The notes below the pieces were generated by a model, which had not been told where the DNA came from, made no database searches, and saw only the letters and a list, made by a program, of their open reading frames with translations. Positions 35,146 through 47,543 of a stretch of 64,000 bases of DNA are shown here, one piece after another (the stretch's first letter is position 1; every line of letters begins with the position of its first letter). The translations under genes were made by a program, and so were the position numbers. Source of the stretch: Alnus glutinosa (lineage: Eukaryota; Streptophyta; Magnoliopsida; Fagales; Betulaceae); the NCBI RefSeq assembly GCF_958979055.1, contig NC_084888.1, positions 7,425,501 to 7,489,500 on the forward strand, written 5' to 3'.

Positions 35146-36213
35146 TGATGGAGGTGTGATCGTTCAACAATAGGACGGTTTTAGGGGTGATCCTCTCCTC
35201 TCATATTGGGGTTTGTTGGTGGTGGTGGTTGTAAAGAGGAGACCATCTTCTCTGAGATTTGGAACATTCAGATGCCATTTTTTGCTGTCCTCTGGGAATT
35301 TGTTCCATATATACTTTTATGCAGTCTTCGTCTGCAACGGGATTCATGTAATCCTTAAGAAAGAAAAAGATATCCATAATTCTAAGATTCAACTTTCTTT
35401 TGTTTCTTTTGGTAATAATTTCATAGTCAGACCCTAAACCTTGCCTTCAAAAAGCTGTCTGATTTTCTTTCTTTCAGAATCAAACATGCACTATGTTAAT
35501 CCCTACTTGAAATACTAGGAAAATCTTTTTTCTTAACATATCATGAAGTAGGGTACAAATATCACGCCTCACATGCACCATGCCGAATCTGCCGATGCTC
35601 CATTGTATCAAATATTAAGCTGCCTGAAATTCCGTAGATCAAATCCTAATCTAAAACTACCAAAAAAAAAAAAAAAAAAAAACCTACAAGTTTTCCACTG
35701 AGAAGCCACTTTTAGGAAAACTGGAATAAGTAGTCGCAATTATGAGCATCACATTTTGAAATTTCAACTTAAAATTAAAAATAGCCATTCTAACAAGAGA
35801 ATATTTTCAAGAGAATATTTTCAAGTCAAGATTGCATATTCAGGAGCACAGAATCCAGTGTTTCTACCTCCCATCTTTGATTCACAAACCCAAGCAACCA
35901 TGTACATGCATAACATCTTCCATTGCTTACTCAAATTCTGAAAGAAATATTATTATGCTAATCCAAATAGTGGTAATACATAAATCCCATACAAAAAGAG
36001 ACCCAATGGTACATAAAATATCATAAGAAACACAAAGAAAGTGGTCGTGGTAGGCTTCTATTACAAAAATCCAGAACAAGTTTGTATTCAGTCCAAGATG
36101 TCATCTAGGCTGAAAGGTTTTATATAAGACCAGCATAATTTGCAAAAATCACCTGCAAATCCCTCTCCAAACAGCTCTGTTATAGAAATACAATGGGATA
36201 TGCAATTACAACT
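35146..36213. other. FCF1 3' region and spacer to TROL
   Basis: The first ~590 bp were copied together with the end of FCF1 to 46.5-47.1 kb. A poly-A run of about 20 lies at 35661-35680. The rest is AT-rich, with the presumed TROL 3' UTR next to 36214. No gene seen. Confidence 0.5.
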
Positions 36214-39200
36214 CTAGGGCTGCGATGGTGTAGGAGATGTTGGAGGCTTCAAATCCGGATACTGCAACATGAGAGAAAAATAAGATAAATGATAAGAGAC
36301 AATAATTTGTTCCGTGCATTTACCACAGGATTAACTCAATAAATACATGTCTATTCCAGGTAACAATTTAGACCGTTAGATTACAGCTTTGAAGCACATG
36401 AACATATACTTGCACTGTATGCTCAATTCTTTATTCTTCTTCTTTTCTGTCTCTCTGGGCTTGGTTATATTTGAACTTAAAGATCATAGTAACAAGATTC
36501 CTTACCCACCCCCAAGTAGCTGTACAACACATTCTGGTATGCTAAATCTAGCGATCCAAGTTCAAAGAATAAACAACTGATTTCATCTAAGATTAAAAAG
36601 GAAGAAAGAATGGATTGATTTACCTTTTATAGCTTCTTTTCCCCTTTGAAAGAATAGAATGTTTGATTGAATCTTATAAATAAAATAAAAATAAAAATAT
36701 GACCTGATCTTTAATAGAATATATTTCTAGATCTCAAAACCCAAAACAAAAACTCTACTATAATTTTTAATATATTTTGTGATTGCAAACTGTTATGGTA
36801 CATTTATATTCTTAAATAAGGTATTGTGATATTTTAATTTTCTTTGTATTTATATATGCTACATATATAAAAATCAACATGAAACATATACAATGGAGCA
36901 GAAAAGTATTTGTCTTCAGAAAGTAGTAAGAAATAAGTCATTAGTGAGTAGTTCATGAGCTTAAAATTCCAAGCACATAGAGTGGATTAGAAAAATATTA
37001 TAGAATTCATAAGCAGTGAGAGAGAATTACATATGGATATGGAGAAAGTGATTTTGAAAATCCATGAAGTGATTCTGCTTTAACTTCAGTTTTGGGCACT
37101 GAGTTTATCTCAGGACTGGATTGTCCAGCTGTTTCTACATTTGGCTCTGGAGCTGCTTCTGCTTTTTGTATAGTATTATCAGTAGTAGCGGGCTCTGGGA
37201 TTGCCTCAGTAGGTGCAGGAAGAGCTTTGCTAGTCACAGTTAATGGTAGAATAGCCTTTCCAATTTGCTAAAATTCCAGGCAATTCAAGATAAATAGAGG
37301 ATGTAATTATGAATTCTTAGCGCAAAATATTTGCCATTTGATTTTTCAGGCAAATGAATAGAAAGATTTTACATGAAGTTCATATACCTTTATATCATCA
37401 GCAAGCTCTTTAGGGGCAACCTTTGTGTTCAAGAATTCATCCACTTGTTGGAGAGTTTCCTTTCGATCCTGTCATGAGAAGCAATTTAGCTAAGATCCAA
37501 ACTAGAAGAAGTACATGGTGTGAGTTATACAAAAGCTGTGTCACTCTACATCACACAATAGCCTCAATCTATCATCAGATAAAGTAACAAATAATGGAAG
37601 ATGCATGAGTCATACAAATCGAATTACAAAAAACTCTGCATTCCACCATAGTGAAATGCATTATAATTTAGGGTTAGATACGTTTTTAGTACCTAAGTTT
37701 TGAAAACTTTATTTTTTGGTACCTGAATTTCAATTTGCATCACAGATGGTACCTCAGTTTTGGGAAAAAGACCCAATTAGTACCTCAGTCAAGTTTTCCG
37801 TCCAAAAACTAACGGCCCGCCACATCACTGCCACTTAGCACTACTAGGAACACGACACCTGTCCCTTTCGACATGTCAGCACCCACATAATTGCCAAATC
37901 CCCCCAAAATTAGTAAATGACGTGGGTGTGTGATGTGGAAGTGTTTGGGTGATTTGACAATTATGTGGATGCTGACATGTCGAAAGGGACAGGTGTCGTG
38001 TTCCTAGTAGTGCTAAGTGGCAATGATGTGGCGGGCCGTTAGTTTTTGGACGGAAAACTTGACTGAGGTACTAATTTGGTCTTTTTCCCAAAACTGAGGT
38101 ACCATCTGTGATGCAAATTGAAACTCAGGTACCAAAAAATAAAGTTTTCAAAACTCAGGTACTAAAAACGTATTTAACCCTATAATTTAAAGTAACCTAT
38201 AAAACAACATGCTAAGGAATGATGCTGGCCATCTAAAACTCAATGCATGGTAGTTCCAAAGGGAGAAAGAATGTAATTCACAGCAACAAGTACCTTCAAT
38301 AAAAAGTTTATGAGCAAAAATCTAAGTACAGAAAGTGTTGGCAACTCACCTCAGCAAATAGGAGTTTCTTACTTGCAAACTGAACAAATGCGGCTGAGCC
38401 TAATATTTGGAGTATTGTTTCTATCTGAAAAGATAGGGCAAAACCATAAAATACAATCTCCCATCACAAGAATCAAGTGTCAAATCAAATACGAAGAAAA
38501 ACAAAATAGAAAAACCAATTAACAAAGCATCATCAGCCCAACCTCTGAAAAAGCCAATAAACCTAATCCAGCGGCTGCAGCAATCCCAAGGGTAAGAGAC
38601 ACGGCATCTGCACCCTCCTGCACATTAATCGCCATCATAAACCGTATAATGCTCAATTAGAAACCATGAAGAAAGGCCAAAACATTTCAAAGAAATGATA
38701 TGCCTAGGGGTTAGCTGCTAGCCCCTTGAAACCAGCATATTCATTTTGTTTCGGCTGATTAGATGATACAGTAATTAAAAGCTTAGAAACATACTCCAAT
38801 TGCACCACCAATAGCATCTGTCAAATTGCTAAGATCAAGACTCAATGCTTTTCTTGGTGGTACCCAAGGAAGACCGCTATTCTGCAAATTTACAACTCAT
38901 GTCAAAGTTTCCAAATAACAATGTATCTGACACTATCTGGATGTCAATAACAATGTATTCGAAGTAAACAGCTGAAGAAATAAGGGAAGACCATCCATCC
39001 TTGGGGTCCTTCTGCTCCATCTTTTATTGCATACGCAGCTTTGAATCCATTTACAGTGACCAACTCCGCAACCAGTTCAGAAGTTCCATCAAATCTGGCT
39101 TCATCACAAATTCAGCAACATCAGTTCCATTCGTTTGCACTTGGAATAACAAATATCAAGTCATACATTGCCTAGTTTGCCAGACAATCATAAAGCCTGT

Positions 39201-40637
39201 GAAAAAGAAAGGGAGAAAAAAAATAGATGGTTGTTTGATCTGAAATTTCGTATTCAACCAAACCTATATCAACTGCCTGACTTGATCAAAAAGTGATCAT
39301 GATGCAGACTGCAGATATTGACCCAATGTCAACAATCCTTTAAGATAAAATATATATATATATATATATATACTTTTATATATTCACTAATTAAATTCTG
39401 GAACCAGCAAGATCTGTCAACAGTATATCACATTCATCTAAGTTGGCACCATTTGTAGGCTAATTTTATTTTAACAACTCCTGCCTGCTTCTATAAGCAC
39501 TCCCCATCCAGATAGGAGAAAAAAACTGAGAACCATTATATGTTAAGAACAGTTGGCAATCCTCACTTAGGGGGGTTTTGGAATATCCACAAATATATAG
39601 ATATCCGGTAGATGTTGAACCTGTTACCTTAGTGCATGATTAATTTATTCGAAAGAAATTGATATAACCAAAAGAAAAAAAACTTCACAATACTTACATA
39701 ATAAGTTGATTTTAGTTTAGGTAGTAGGTATGGTTCCCTTTCACTCTCATTCAATATTATAGAATCAAGAAGCCAAAAATCCACGATATTTGTACTCTTG
39801 ACGCTAAAGGGATCTTAAATTATCTATTAAGAATGCTAAATTTCAGAATGAATAATAATCTAAATGCTGCATGTAGAACTTTTTCTGGTCAAGTTCTTCT
39901 ATCTTTCTTAGTTTTCCAAATGAACTGGAATAATATATCTATAACTTGTAAAAGAAGACGAGGAAGAAACTATAAGAATTGGATTTAATTTCTTACTTGT
40001 CTAAAATGAACAGTGTAGTATTTTCTGGTTCCTTGAACTTTAAAGAAAGCTTCTTTAAGAACCCAGGCTTCTCTTCCCCTCTATAAACAATAGACACCGG
40101 TTTCTTCCTCAAATCCCGGATATCTGGGCTACCCACTTGCCTAAATTCCACTGGTGCTCTTATATCAAGCAACTGAGCATTCGCATCATCACCTAATTTT
40201 GCATAAGCACTTTTTGCAGACTCAATGCCCCATGGTTTAGACTTCTTCAGAACTTGAGATAATACCACCGGAACCACCAGAATGGCGGCGCCACCCGCTA
40301 TAACTGCAGGATTTTCTGTTCCAAAATTTAAAACACTATCAAGAACCCCACTTGCATCAAAGTCCCCAGCTGCGGCATTCCCAGACTGTTTAAGTGCTTC
40401 CTCATAGGATAAAGCTCTGGCAAGCCCAGTACTGAAAGCTGAAGATAAAAGGACTAGACCCCCTTGAAAACCCCTTGATAAACATTCTTGTAAAGTTGAT
40501 GGGGTGGTATTAAAAGTAGCAGAATTTGAGAACTTAAGTGGAAAAGTTGTAGGGGGAGATGTGATTTTTCTGGGTTCTTTTTTTTTGTCACAAAGAACAG
40601 ACAAGGGAGTCAAGCTTGCTGCATTCAGGGCCTCCAT
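36214..40637 (-). CDS. TROL: Thylakoid rhodanese-like protein TROL, FNR membrane anchor
   Basis: Eight exons: 40637-39997, 39094-38992, 38881-38795, 38617-38543, 38424-38350, 37468-37388, 37267-37031 and 36261-36214, giving 448 residues. The Met at 40637 ([14 protein letters not shown]) matches the family start. A transit peptide and lumenal signal occupy the first ~90 residues; a membrane helix follows ([20 protein letters not shown]); then a rhodanese domain ([37 protein letters not shown]), where the active-site Cys position is Asp, as in known TROL, so it is non-catalytic. A second helix ([16 protein letters not shown]) precedes a Pro/Glu-rich tail, ending in the ITEP motif [24 protein letters not shown] binds ferredoxin-NADP+ reductase at the end of photosynthetic electron transport. 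A 510-bp MULE foldback sits in intron 5. Confidence 0.95.
37671..38180. mobile_element. MULE-type foldback element in TROL intron 5
   Basis: Perfect 9-bp target duplication TATAATTTA at 37662-37670 and 38181-38189. Ends are GGGTTAGATACGTTTTTAG and CTAAAAACGTATTTAACCC. The two arms of about 230 bp are almost perfect inverted copies (for example CGACATGTCAGCACCCACAT with ATGTGGATGCTGACATGTCG), separated by a short loop near 37905-37945. No coding sequence. Confidence 0.93.
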
Positions 40638-41043
40638 GGCATATTCTATGTCACACAATTTCTGGGGCTCTCAAAGAAATGATGGAAGAGCTTGAATCAC
40701 CATGAGATATGGAGGGTTTTGTGAAGAATTTTGGTTCTTTCTACTTTCTAGGATGATGGGTGGAGAGGGAGCAAAAGACGACAAGCCTTAGCTTCAGCGT
40801 CTGCAATTTGGCTGGTTGTATTTTGAGTGGAGGGCGGTGCTGACATGGCATGGTAGATGAGCTTTCTTCCATTCGTTGCGTGACACGTGGGAAGTGAGGA
40901 TGAGAGAGGTTTGGTGATCATGAGGGCTGCGGATGGTTTGATGGCTTTTTGTTACATCCGATTGTGTGGCTAAGAAATGTCCTGAAGAAGCTTTTAGAAA
41001 TCTCCCTACTGTGGAATATGGATCTATACAGTAATAGTACACT
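40638..41043. promoter_or_regulatory. TROL promoter region
   Basis: Spacer directly upstream of the TROL start, up to the retroposon at 41061. It includes a CACGTGG G-box-like word near 40886. I see no TATA box that I would defend. Confidence 0.35.
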
Positions 41044-41060
41044 CTGCAGTACCGTACTAC

Positions 41061-41093
<33 letters not shown>

Positions 41094-41398
41094 TATTATT
41101 TTTTATAAATATATTAGACAAATTACAAAAAGAAAGATAATACACCACAAGGGTTTGGACAATCTAAAATTAAAACTAGAACAAAAGTATGCTGACCCAA
41201 TGATTTGAAGCATAAATGCCACAAAATCAGAGTCACCAGTAAGAGTCACAAGAACCCAAACATCATAACATGAGTGAATGGTGAATAGGAAAAGGAAACA
41301 ACAAAAAAGCCTATAAACAAATATAGAAATAAAAGATAAAAAAATTGTAAAATCTCTCAAAATACACCGGTGATGGCGGCCAAACCATTGTCAGAAGT
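41061..41398 (-). mobile_element. 5'-truncated LINE 3' end (retroposon)
   Basis: CTGCAGTACCGTACTAC at 41044-41060 is repeated as CTGCAATACCGTACTAC at 41399-41415, a 17-bp duplication with one change; both continue into T tracts. The left side carries a poly-T run, so the element is inserted in minus orientation with its poly-A tail there. The minus-strand text (GTTTATAGGCTTTTTTGTTG, GGTTCTTGTGACTCTTACTG) resembles a LINE 3' UTR and has no coding sequence. Confidence 0.8.
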
Positions 41399-42307
41399 CT
41401 GCAATACCGTACTACTTTTTTACAACGAAGAGAAAGAAACTCCATGTGGGTTAAGCTGCTCTCATTGTTCAAGTATCTTGATTATGAACGTCTACAGTTT
41501 GGATTATGATTTCTTAGAATTCATTAAATTTTAATCATTGATTTTCAATTTAATTACCTAAATCTGGATAAATATGGTAATTGCATAGATGGTAACCTAT
41601 AATAATCGCTAATATGACAAAATTTCAATCCTCGAATTCCAAACCACTGCGATTTGAAGAATTCTACTCGATAAAGAATTTTGATTCCATCAGTTCTTAG
41701 GTGTATTCCAATTTTATGGATCCTCAATTTCTCGCTAGAATAAATTGCCCAAACCAAAAAATAAAATAAAATAAAATAAAAAATTGACAAATATATTTAG
41801 GGCAGTTGATTAAAAAAGGAAAAACTATTAAATTGTCAATATTATAGGTTAAGTCGAATAAATATCTCCTTTTAGAACCAATAGGCAAGTGCAATACAAA
41901 ATCAAGATGATATCGTTTCATTTGATGGTTAACGTGTGTAATTATAACTGTTTCAAATGCAAGTATCGATACATCTGATACTTAGAATCAAAGCTTTGCT
42001 GAGTTCATGAAAGGTGGGTATTAATGAGTGGTCAAGAAACACACTCTGGGCATTTCATCCTTGCTCAAAGCTATAGCATGCCACTTACACAAACCAAAAA
42101 AGAAAAAAAGAAAGCTATGGCAGGCAGCACTTCAAGGTAATAATCGATTCATTGAGAATTTGTCAAAGGCATCGCACATTTATATACAAGAGAGACAGAG
42201 AACTGAAATTCCTCTTTCAAAAATTCTAACAATACTAAAAGAGAGCTCAGTGGAAAAAAAAATAATAACGCTACAAAATAAAGATCATGACCGAGCCACT
42301 GAGACCA

Positions 42308-43618
42308 TTATTTACCCTCCGCAGCCATCCTTTTGCGTATTTCATGAGCTGTATTGAAAATGCCAAGAGTTGGCTGATTGCAAACAAAGCATTTCTTGTT
42401 CTTCGAATGATGCTGAAAATGAAAAGAACCCGAGTTAGATTACACTGTAAAATGAAAGGAGAGATGGGCAACACAGTAACCAGAAAGACATGTTTTAAAG
42501 GACATACTCCATCATCCTCAAGCACAGAACAAAAGCAAATAAAAAGACACCAAAGTTATGTACATCTTTAGCAGAGTTATTTTGATAATGCAGGTTGTTA
42601 GAAGCTATAAGTTGATATAGAAGGGATTACCTTTAATGCGCAATGCTCACAGAAATAGTGCTTGCACTTGGTTAGTACAGGATCGACAAAAGGCTGCCTA
42701 CAAATGAAACATGCAAAGGGCAACGAATCATCATCATCTTCATCACCAGGGTCTACACCCCCATCATCCACATCATCTACTCCCAAAGCTAGATTTCTCT
42801 TCCTTGCTTTCTCTGCTTCCTCCCACTCCTTCTCTATCTGCCATCCAGACTTGTAATCCCCTCGATCATGCATAAACTTGCATGAATCTCCATATCCACA
42901 GTAACCAGTCTCTTTGTAATCCTTACATATATCTGGCTGATAATCAAATCTTGCCGAAACTCTAATGTGAGCAGAAGCCCTCAAAGGCCCATGTGCCCCA
43001 CCAGCTTTCTCACTGGAAATTGTTTGCTCTCTTCGGAAACCAGCCTTGTAATCAGTATATCCATGGATCCCTTTATACAACTTGTCATCTCCAGAGCTCT
43101 TTCCTTTCCCTTTCAAAGCCTCCTCCGCCTGCTTAAGAGCTTTCTCACGGAATGCTCGAGAATCTTTTGAGAAATCAGTCTCTGTTTCCAGTGTTGCTGT
43201 TGCTCTGCTATCATGTTCAACTTGAATTTCCTTAGAAGACTCAAACTGAAAAACTGGGTTTTCAGATTCTCTCTTCGCTTCAGTAGACGTATTGTTCTTC
43301 GAAGATCCACTAGAAAAATACAATTTATTGTCGGGCTTTAAGGTTTTCTTCTGACTATGTAAGAATGAGCCTTCTGTTTTTGAATCCTCCTCTTCGTCTT
43401 CATCAACTGTTCGTTTTCTGATGTTTTTATTTCTTGACGGCTTTCTGAAGAAGTTGCAGACTGAGAATGGATATATCAATGAAATGAAAAAAGCCAATAA
43501 ACACAAAACAAAAGGGTAAAACAGAATCCAAATGGTGAAGATGCAAACAAAGAGAAGGGAATATAAGTGAAAGAATTATACCTTGTTCGGGCTGTTGATT
43601 TTCCCCTGAATCAGCCAT
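42308..43618 (-). CDS. CCCH zinc-finger plus RING protein, Cwc24/RNF113A-type splicing factor
   Basis: Three exons: 43618-43582, 43460-42631 and 42412-42308, total 323 residues, start [13 protein letters not shown], stop TAA. The N-terminal half is charged and likely disordered. A C-x8-C-x5-C-x3-H finger ([20 protein letters not shown]) spans residues 191-210. A C3HC4 RING follows from C263 ([20 protein letters not shown]) to CFVC at 297-300, completed only after splicing. The layout CCCH then RING near the C-terminus is that of yeast Cwc24 and human RNF113A, nuclear spliceosome-associated proteins that may also act as E3 ligases. Arabidopsis has related genes at At1g01350 and At5g06420 (from memory). 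The 5' UTR probably extends to an exon near 45540-45600, skipping LINE-containing DNA. Confidence 0.92.
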
Positions 43619-44260
43619 ATTAATAAAAGAAAAGGCTAAGGTAGGAAGTCCTGAAAACAGTAACGTAGACAGTGTCAGTCCTAAACTTAGTAATCCTTCA
43701 GAATATAAAATGCTGGAAAATTTAGATCTAACAAGAAAGAACATAACCAACAAAGAAAGTATCTATTGCATGAAGGTCCAGATTTTTAAAATTGAACAAG
43801 GATTTTTCAATACATACGCGCGCGCGGACATACATCAGCAACACAGAAGAGCATACATAATTCAACTGCATTTCCTTTCTATCTTTTGTAGCCATGCACA
43901 AGCATGTGTTTCAAAGATTTGGTGGGATTGGAATAGTGATTCATAGAAGTCAGGTTCTTCTATCTCTTGGCAAGAGAGAAAGAGACTAGCCAAGGAAGTG
44001 AGAACCCAAACAAACCAAAAGCAATCATATTAGTGCGGTTGGACAGCCCTAGAATGGCTAAAAACCTTATATTCTAATCTTCCAATAACTTCTTCACCTC
44101 CACTAAATAAAGCCCAAAACAGAATTTATCCAACCCCAAGTTTAATATCAATACCATCTAAATTTCCACCCTATAGAAAACCTCCGTGGTTTGACACAAC
44201 CTGCCCTTAAAGAGAGCTCTATCTCCTACAATTTGTCAGGGGTTCAGCTCTTCCAACACC

Positions 44261-44436
44261 AAACTAACAAAATACAAAACCTCCCCCAAAGATACAAGTC
44301 ATGGCCATGGATTTACCAAAATATTTTAAAATGTGAAATGGGAAGGAAATCGGGAGCTTTGTGAGCCTTGGCTGTGGGAGGGAACTCCATGGCCGTGACT
44401 TGTATCTTTGGGGGAGGTTTTGTATTTTGTTAGTTT
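44261..44436. repeat. Near-perfect 51-bp inverted repeat
   Basis: The arm 44261-44311 (ACAAAATACAAAACCTCCCC, then CAAAGATACAAGTCATGG) is mirrored at 44386-44436 with one mismatch around a 74-base spacer. A transcript would form a long hairpin. It lies between the CCCH-RING gene and a LINE fragment. Confidence 0.9.
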
Positions 44437-44509
44437 CATCCAAACCAAGCATATGCGATTGTTTAAAATTTCTAGTAGAATCAGTTTTTGGTTGGCTAAG
44501 CATCTCTCT

Positions 44510-44880
44510 TTTGCAGGTAGATTGCAACTCTTGACTTCGGTTCTCTATAATATTCAAGTCTAGTGCACGGTCTTCTATTTTCATTTTACTTATAGAAGTG
44601 ATTAAACTCATTGAGAGAAAGTTTAATCGTTTCTTGTGGAATGGCAGTGAACTGTCCCCTGCTAAGTCTAAAGTTGCTTTGGACCATATTTGTGTTCCTA
44701 AGATTGAGGGAATTGTGGGTTTATTGGAATACAGTGGTCATTTTAAGGCATATATGGTCTCTCTTCTCTAGATTGGGTTCTCTTTGGGTTGCTTGCGTTC
44801 ATGTTAACTTGATTCAGGGTAAGAGTTTTTTGCTCTTAAAAATTCCCAGGATTCTACTTTGAGTTGGAGGAAAATTCTAA
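44510..44880 (+). pseudogene. LINE reverse-transcriptase fragment
   Basis: Plus-strand frames with shifts read AGRLQLLTSVLYNIQV, then KLIERKFNRFLWNGSE and LSPAKSKVALDHICVPK. This is the block downstream of the RT catalytic core in plant L1 LINEs. Stops and frameshifts show it is dead. Confidence 0.7.
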
Positions 44881-45603
44881 AGCTTGGCAATATATAGTCA
44901 GTGTTGCTAGTCTCAAATCTCCCGTGAATACAAACTGAGATGGAACTATTATAAGGCCAAACCTTTCTCAAAAGAGATTTCATTCAACCAACAGAAAGTC
45001 AAGGTACACGAACGAGATAAACGGGGACATTGAACATCCCACATGTGGCTCAAATACATAAATAAAAGAATCTACCACTACGATTACATAACAAACAAAA
45101 ATGTAACCGAAAAATGAAACAAATTAAGTCACCAACCACACTACAGACAGACAACGAATATGTGGGTACATCAAAAAAAACATAACCCATTGAAAAAAAA
45201 AAATTTCTTACTTACTAAGACATTTCATCAAACATATGAAGACAAATTTTTCAATGGGGTTTTCTCAAGAAAATTTGACAAACTAATCCAATTTTTTGTA
45301 CCTATACATGCTCTAAGAACACAATAGATTAACTTTTTTACACAAATTCAAAAAAAAAAAAAAAAAATGAAGTTTAGGGACAGAGACATTTCCACACATA
45401 CCCGCACATTCAAAGAAACCCGCAACTAAATATTTCACAACTTGTGCAAAATAAGTCTCATACGTTGCTTGACCGAAATGGGGAATCAAAGAACAAAAAT
45501 AGGGGAATCAAAAAATGGGAGAGAAGAGAAGGTTACCTGCAAAATGTTATCCTCTGGAGGTGGATAGACGGTACCCTTGCGCTGTGAAAGAGACGATCCT
45601 TGT

Positions 45604-45644
<41 letters not shown>

Positions 45645-45799
45645 GAACAACTTGAGTTTTGCCGCCAGCCTTATGCCATGAACGTAGATGAAGTTTTTTT
45701 CCTTTCAAAACAATCAGAGCATAGAGAGCAGTGAAAATTAATCAAAGAGAGGGAGATTGTGCTGAAACGTGGGAATTGGGAAAGCAACGTTGAAATATT
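44881..45799. other. Spacer with a probable 5' UTR exon and a GA microsatellite
   Basis: On the minus strand, 45600-45540 ends in a possible donor CAG/GTAACC and would splice to an acceptor TTTTCAG just upstream of 43650, making a leader exon for the CCCH-RING gene. A (GA)n run of about 16 units sits at 45607-45639. No other gene seen. Confidence 0.4.
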
Positions 45800-46183
45800 T
45801 CGTTTGTGTCTTTTCTATTTAAAAACGATGTTAGGTATCTGAATAATTCCACTCGTTTTGTTGCGGAAACGACGCGAATATCACGTCGTTTTGGCAGACA
45901 AAAACGACGTGAATTATTCACATCCTTTTTTAATTATTCACGCCTTTTTAAGAAAGAATGTGAATAATTTACGTCGTTTGTTGTAAAAATAAATCGTACT
46001 TTATTCAGTTCATGTTGTTTGTAGAAAAATGACAGTTAAATTTTTTAACTTTGCATCCTTTATAAGTAAAGAACGTGAAAATGACGTCGTTTAAAAATAA
46101 ATGACTTCAACTTACAAATTAATGTCGCTTGTTTAAAACGACCCAAAATAAAACAACATCAAATGTCAGTTTTTTTTGTAGTA
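45800..46183. mobile_element. CACTA-like terminus
   Basis: Multiple ACGTCGTTTT/AAAACGACGT words in both orientations lead to the end TGTCAGTTTTTTTTGTAGTA. Read on the minus strand this is TACTACAAAAAAAACTGACA, one base from the CACTACAAAAAAA ends of plant CACTA elements. The opposite terminus is not identified, so this may be a deleted copy. Confidence 0.6.
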
Positions 46184-46186
46184 AGA

Positions 46187-47105
46187 TCAATTGAGCGGTT
46201 GCCTGAAGCAAAAATTGGCAGAGGTAGGCTACTGTTAACCTACAGTTGTAAATTGCTTTATAAGTTGGAGATTGCAGTTTTGATATTTTGATTCACATAT
46301 TTAATGATTGATTTTTTTCTCAAAGTTAAAACTACGAAGTATATAAGAAAATGATAATCCCATTCTTTGGTGTTTATATATATATACATGTAATATTCAT
46401 TTTTTTTTTTGGCCGGGTTTGAGGTCTGGATTTTGCAATTTGTAAAAAATTCTTGGTGTTATTTTTCTCCTTTTTTTTTTTTCCTGTTGAAAATTTACTG
46501 AAACAGTTGTGTGGCGTCTGGTGCAGCTCCGAGATACTGATGATGGAGGTATGATCGTTCAACAATAAGACGGTTTGGGGGGTGATCCTCTCCGGTCTCC
46601 TCTAATATTGGGGTTTGTTGGTTGTGGTGGTGGATGTTGCAAAGAGGAGACCATCTTCTGTGAGATTTGGAACATTCAGATGCCACTTTTTGTTCGATAC
46701 ATACTTTTTATGCAGTCTCCGTCTGCAACGGGATTCATGTAATGCTTAAGAAAGAAAAAGAAATCCATAATTCTAGGATCCAACTTTCTTTTGGTAATAA
46801 TTTCATAGTCAAGACTTAGCCTTGCCTTCAAAAAGCAGTCTGATTTTCTTTCTTTCAAAACCAATATGCATTATGTTATCCTACTTGAAATAGAAATAAT
46901 AGGAAATTCTTTTTTCTCAACATATCATGAAGTAGGGTACAAATGTCAAATATCACGCCTCACATGCACTGTACCCCGAATCTGCTGATGCTCCATTTTA
47001 AGCAAATATTAACCTGCCAGAAATCCTGAAGATCAAAAAAGCCTAATCTAAAACTACGAGTTTTCCATTGATAAGCCACTTTTAGGAAAACTGGAATAAG
47101 AAGTC
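46187..47105 (+). pseudogene. Duplicated 3' end of FCF1
   Basis: Matches 34796-35735 in direct orientation: the end of exon 8 (SIERLPEA, then KIGR instead of TIGG), intron 8, exon 9 (APRY and stop) and about 590 bp of 3' flank. Identity is high with scattered indels. Upstream exons are missing, and similarity begins exactly where the CACTA-like terminus ends. It cannot encode FCF1. Confidence 0.88.
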
Positions 47106-47543
47106 CCCAAGGCTAACCTGCTGCTATGTTGGTCGCATGGACAGGTAGCCAAAGCCATCCTTTTTTTTCTCTGGGCAAAAAAGGGTAAGGAGGACAAGCA
47201 AATGTGGAATCCCTACCTGGGCGTGACTGTAGCCAAAGCCATTCAATTGTGCAGGCTCAAGTACATCAAAGGGAATAGAGTGGATGATCATCGAGTATAT
47301 GATTATTTATGACATATATCAAAGAAAATTACCTTTGAATCACAAGCAACTGTACTATACAAAGAAATGAAATAAGATAAAATATCAACTTTTTAGATCT
47401 TATAAGAACTCTTGGAATTAATTCTGCAGTGACCAAAATTTTTTAGACACAGTTTCGACACATGAAGATACAAATGATGTTCCCTCGAAGAGAAAACAAA
47501 TGACCAGAAGTGCCTGCAATGTATAAAGAAGTACATGCCCTAT
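47106..47543. other. Spacer with GH18 3' UTR
   Basis: Non-coding. GTAGCCAAAGCCATC occurs at 47147 and nearly again at 47231, a small local repeat. Confidence 0.4.
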
